From Cladorhizidae sp. MBARI D1340-BT2 (lineage: Eukaryota > Porifera > Demospongiae > Poecilosclerida > Cladorhizidae): a stretch of DNA of 64,000 nt. Of this stretch, positions 1 through 64,000 are shown in pieces. Position numbers and translations under genes: made by a program. Every line of letters starts with the position of its first letter. Positions within the stretch are counted from its first letter, which is position 1. Where the stretch lies: contig JAQNBH010000014.1 of NCBI GenBank assembly GCA_028752905.1, forward strand, positions 22,539,990 through 22,603,989, read 5' to 3'. The notes under the pieces were generated by a model. That model was given only the letters and a program-made list of their open reading frames with translations. It was not told where the DNA came from and searched no databases.

Positions 1-365
1 CCCTCCAGATTTAAATCTGCAAACTCTCTGCTGTGTCTTCTAGCCAGACAGGATCTTCCTGTTATTTTAGAAATTGATTATATTTGAATATATTGCTTGT
101 TAAGCATCTACTTGTGGTAAAGAGCCTCTATTAGCTGACTGATGGTATAATACCATGCGTTAACAACCAGCACTTGCCGTAAACCCATTATATTATTGCA
201 CAACATGCCGCTTGCAATGTTAATTTTGACAACACATTGCTACTAATCTTCACCCTAAAATAGGGAAAAACATCATAACAAGAAAATATTTTGCTATAAT
301 TATTCTGTAATTCTGCTATATCATTTTCGTTAGGGTAAACCACAAATCATGACAACCAAATGAAC

Positions 366-63896
<63,531 letters not shown>

Positions 63897-64000
63897 CTTC
63901 AGGAACAGAGAAATAAAAAGGAGGAAAAAGAGTTTAGCACCACACACAAAAATATCTACACATTTATGACCTTGGATACATGCTATGGTTAATGGTGGCA

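Overview
The window is a stretch of invertebrate animal genome. It is AT-rich, intron-rich and full of microsatellites and decayed transposable elements. The backbone is one spectrin gene on the minus strand. I assembled 33 exons (63896 down to 366) whose splice phases all close, giving one uninterrupted frame of 5118 nt (1706 codons). That is almost exactly sixteen 106-residue spectrin repeats. Neither end of the gene is in the window. Spectrin points to an animal or close relative; the divergence, the gene architecture and the transposon families suggest a non-vertebrate, perhaps a sponge or other early-branching lineage, but the species cannot be named from the sequence.

The repeats are of the alpha-spectrin type, but their order is not that of known alpha-spectrins. 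I number the window repeats W1 (partial, 63.9 kb) to W17 (partial, 0.4 kb). In family numbering where the SH3-bearing repeat is R10, W1-W9 resemble R6-R14 and W10 resembles both R15 and R2. W11-W17 resemble R3-R9. The signature DExYxDPTNL occurs at W2, W10 and W15 (spacing 8 then 5), whereas canonical alpha-spectrin has it at R2, R7 and R15 (5 then 8). The R10-like repeat W5 has no SH3 domain. The simplest reading is an enlarged alpha-spectrin with an extra, SH3-less block of repeats ahead of the normal R2-R9 region.

Layout by coordinate. 0-5.4 kb: exons E33-E29 with small introns, a foldback MITE and a ~50-bp minisatellite. 5.4-9.1 kb: an intron with a palindrome, two copies of a hammerhead-like repeat and a degenerate hAT transposon. 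9.1-16.9 kb: E28-E23, with a 24-bp GGTTAG-containing minisatellite at 13-14 kb. 16.9-21.7 kb: a gene-poor intron with a 14-bp minisatellite. 21.7-30.2 kb: E22-E13. 30.2-34.0 kb: an intron with a second hAT-like element, on the host strand. 34.1-45.5 kb: a giant intron holding a dead Ty3/gypsy element with another Ty3/gypsy element nested in it, then two copies of a non-LTR retrotransposon. 45.6-50.3 kb: a third, longest copy of that retrotransposon, with zinc fingers, RT and a restriction-like endonuclease. All three copies sit inside (GTGA)n microsatellite. 50.3-55.7 kb: E10-E4. 55.7-58.8 kb: a retrotransposon tail and about 1.6 kb of (AAT)n. 58.8-64 kb: E3-E1, a second array of the 24-bp minisatellite, tetranucleotide repeats and a palindromic hammerhead-like element.

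No rRNA, tRNA, CRISPR array, promoter or polyadenylation site of the host gene could be supported. Introns not listed separately hold only AT-rich sequence and short microsatellites.
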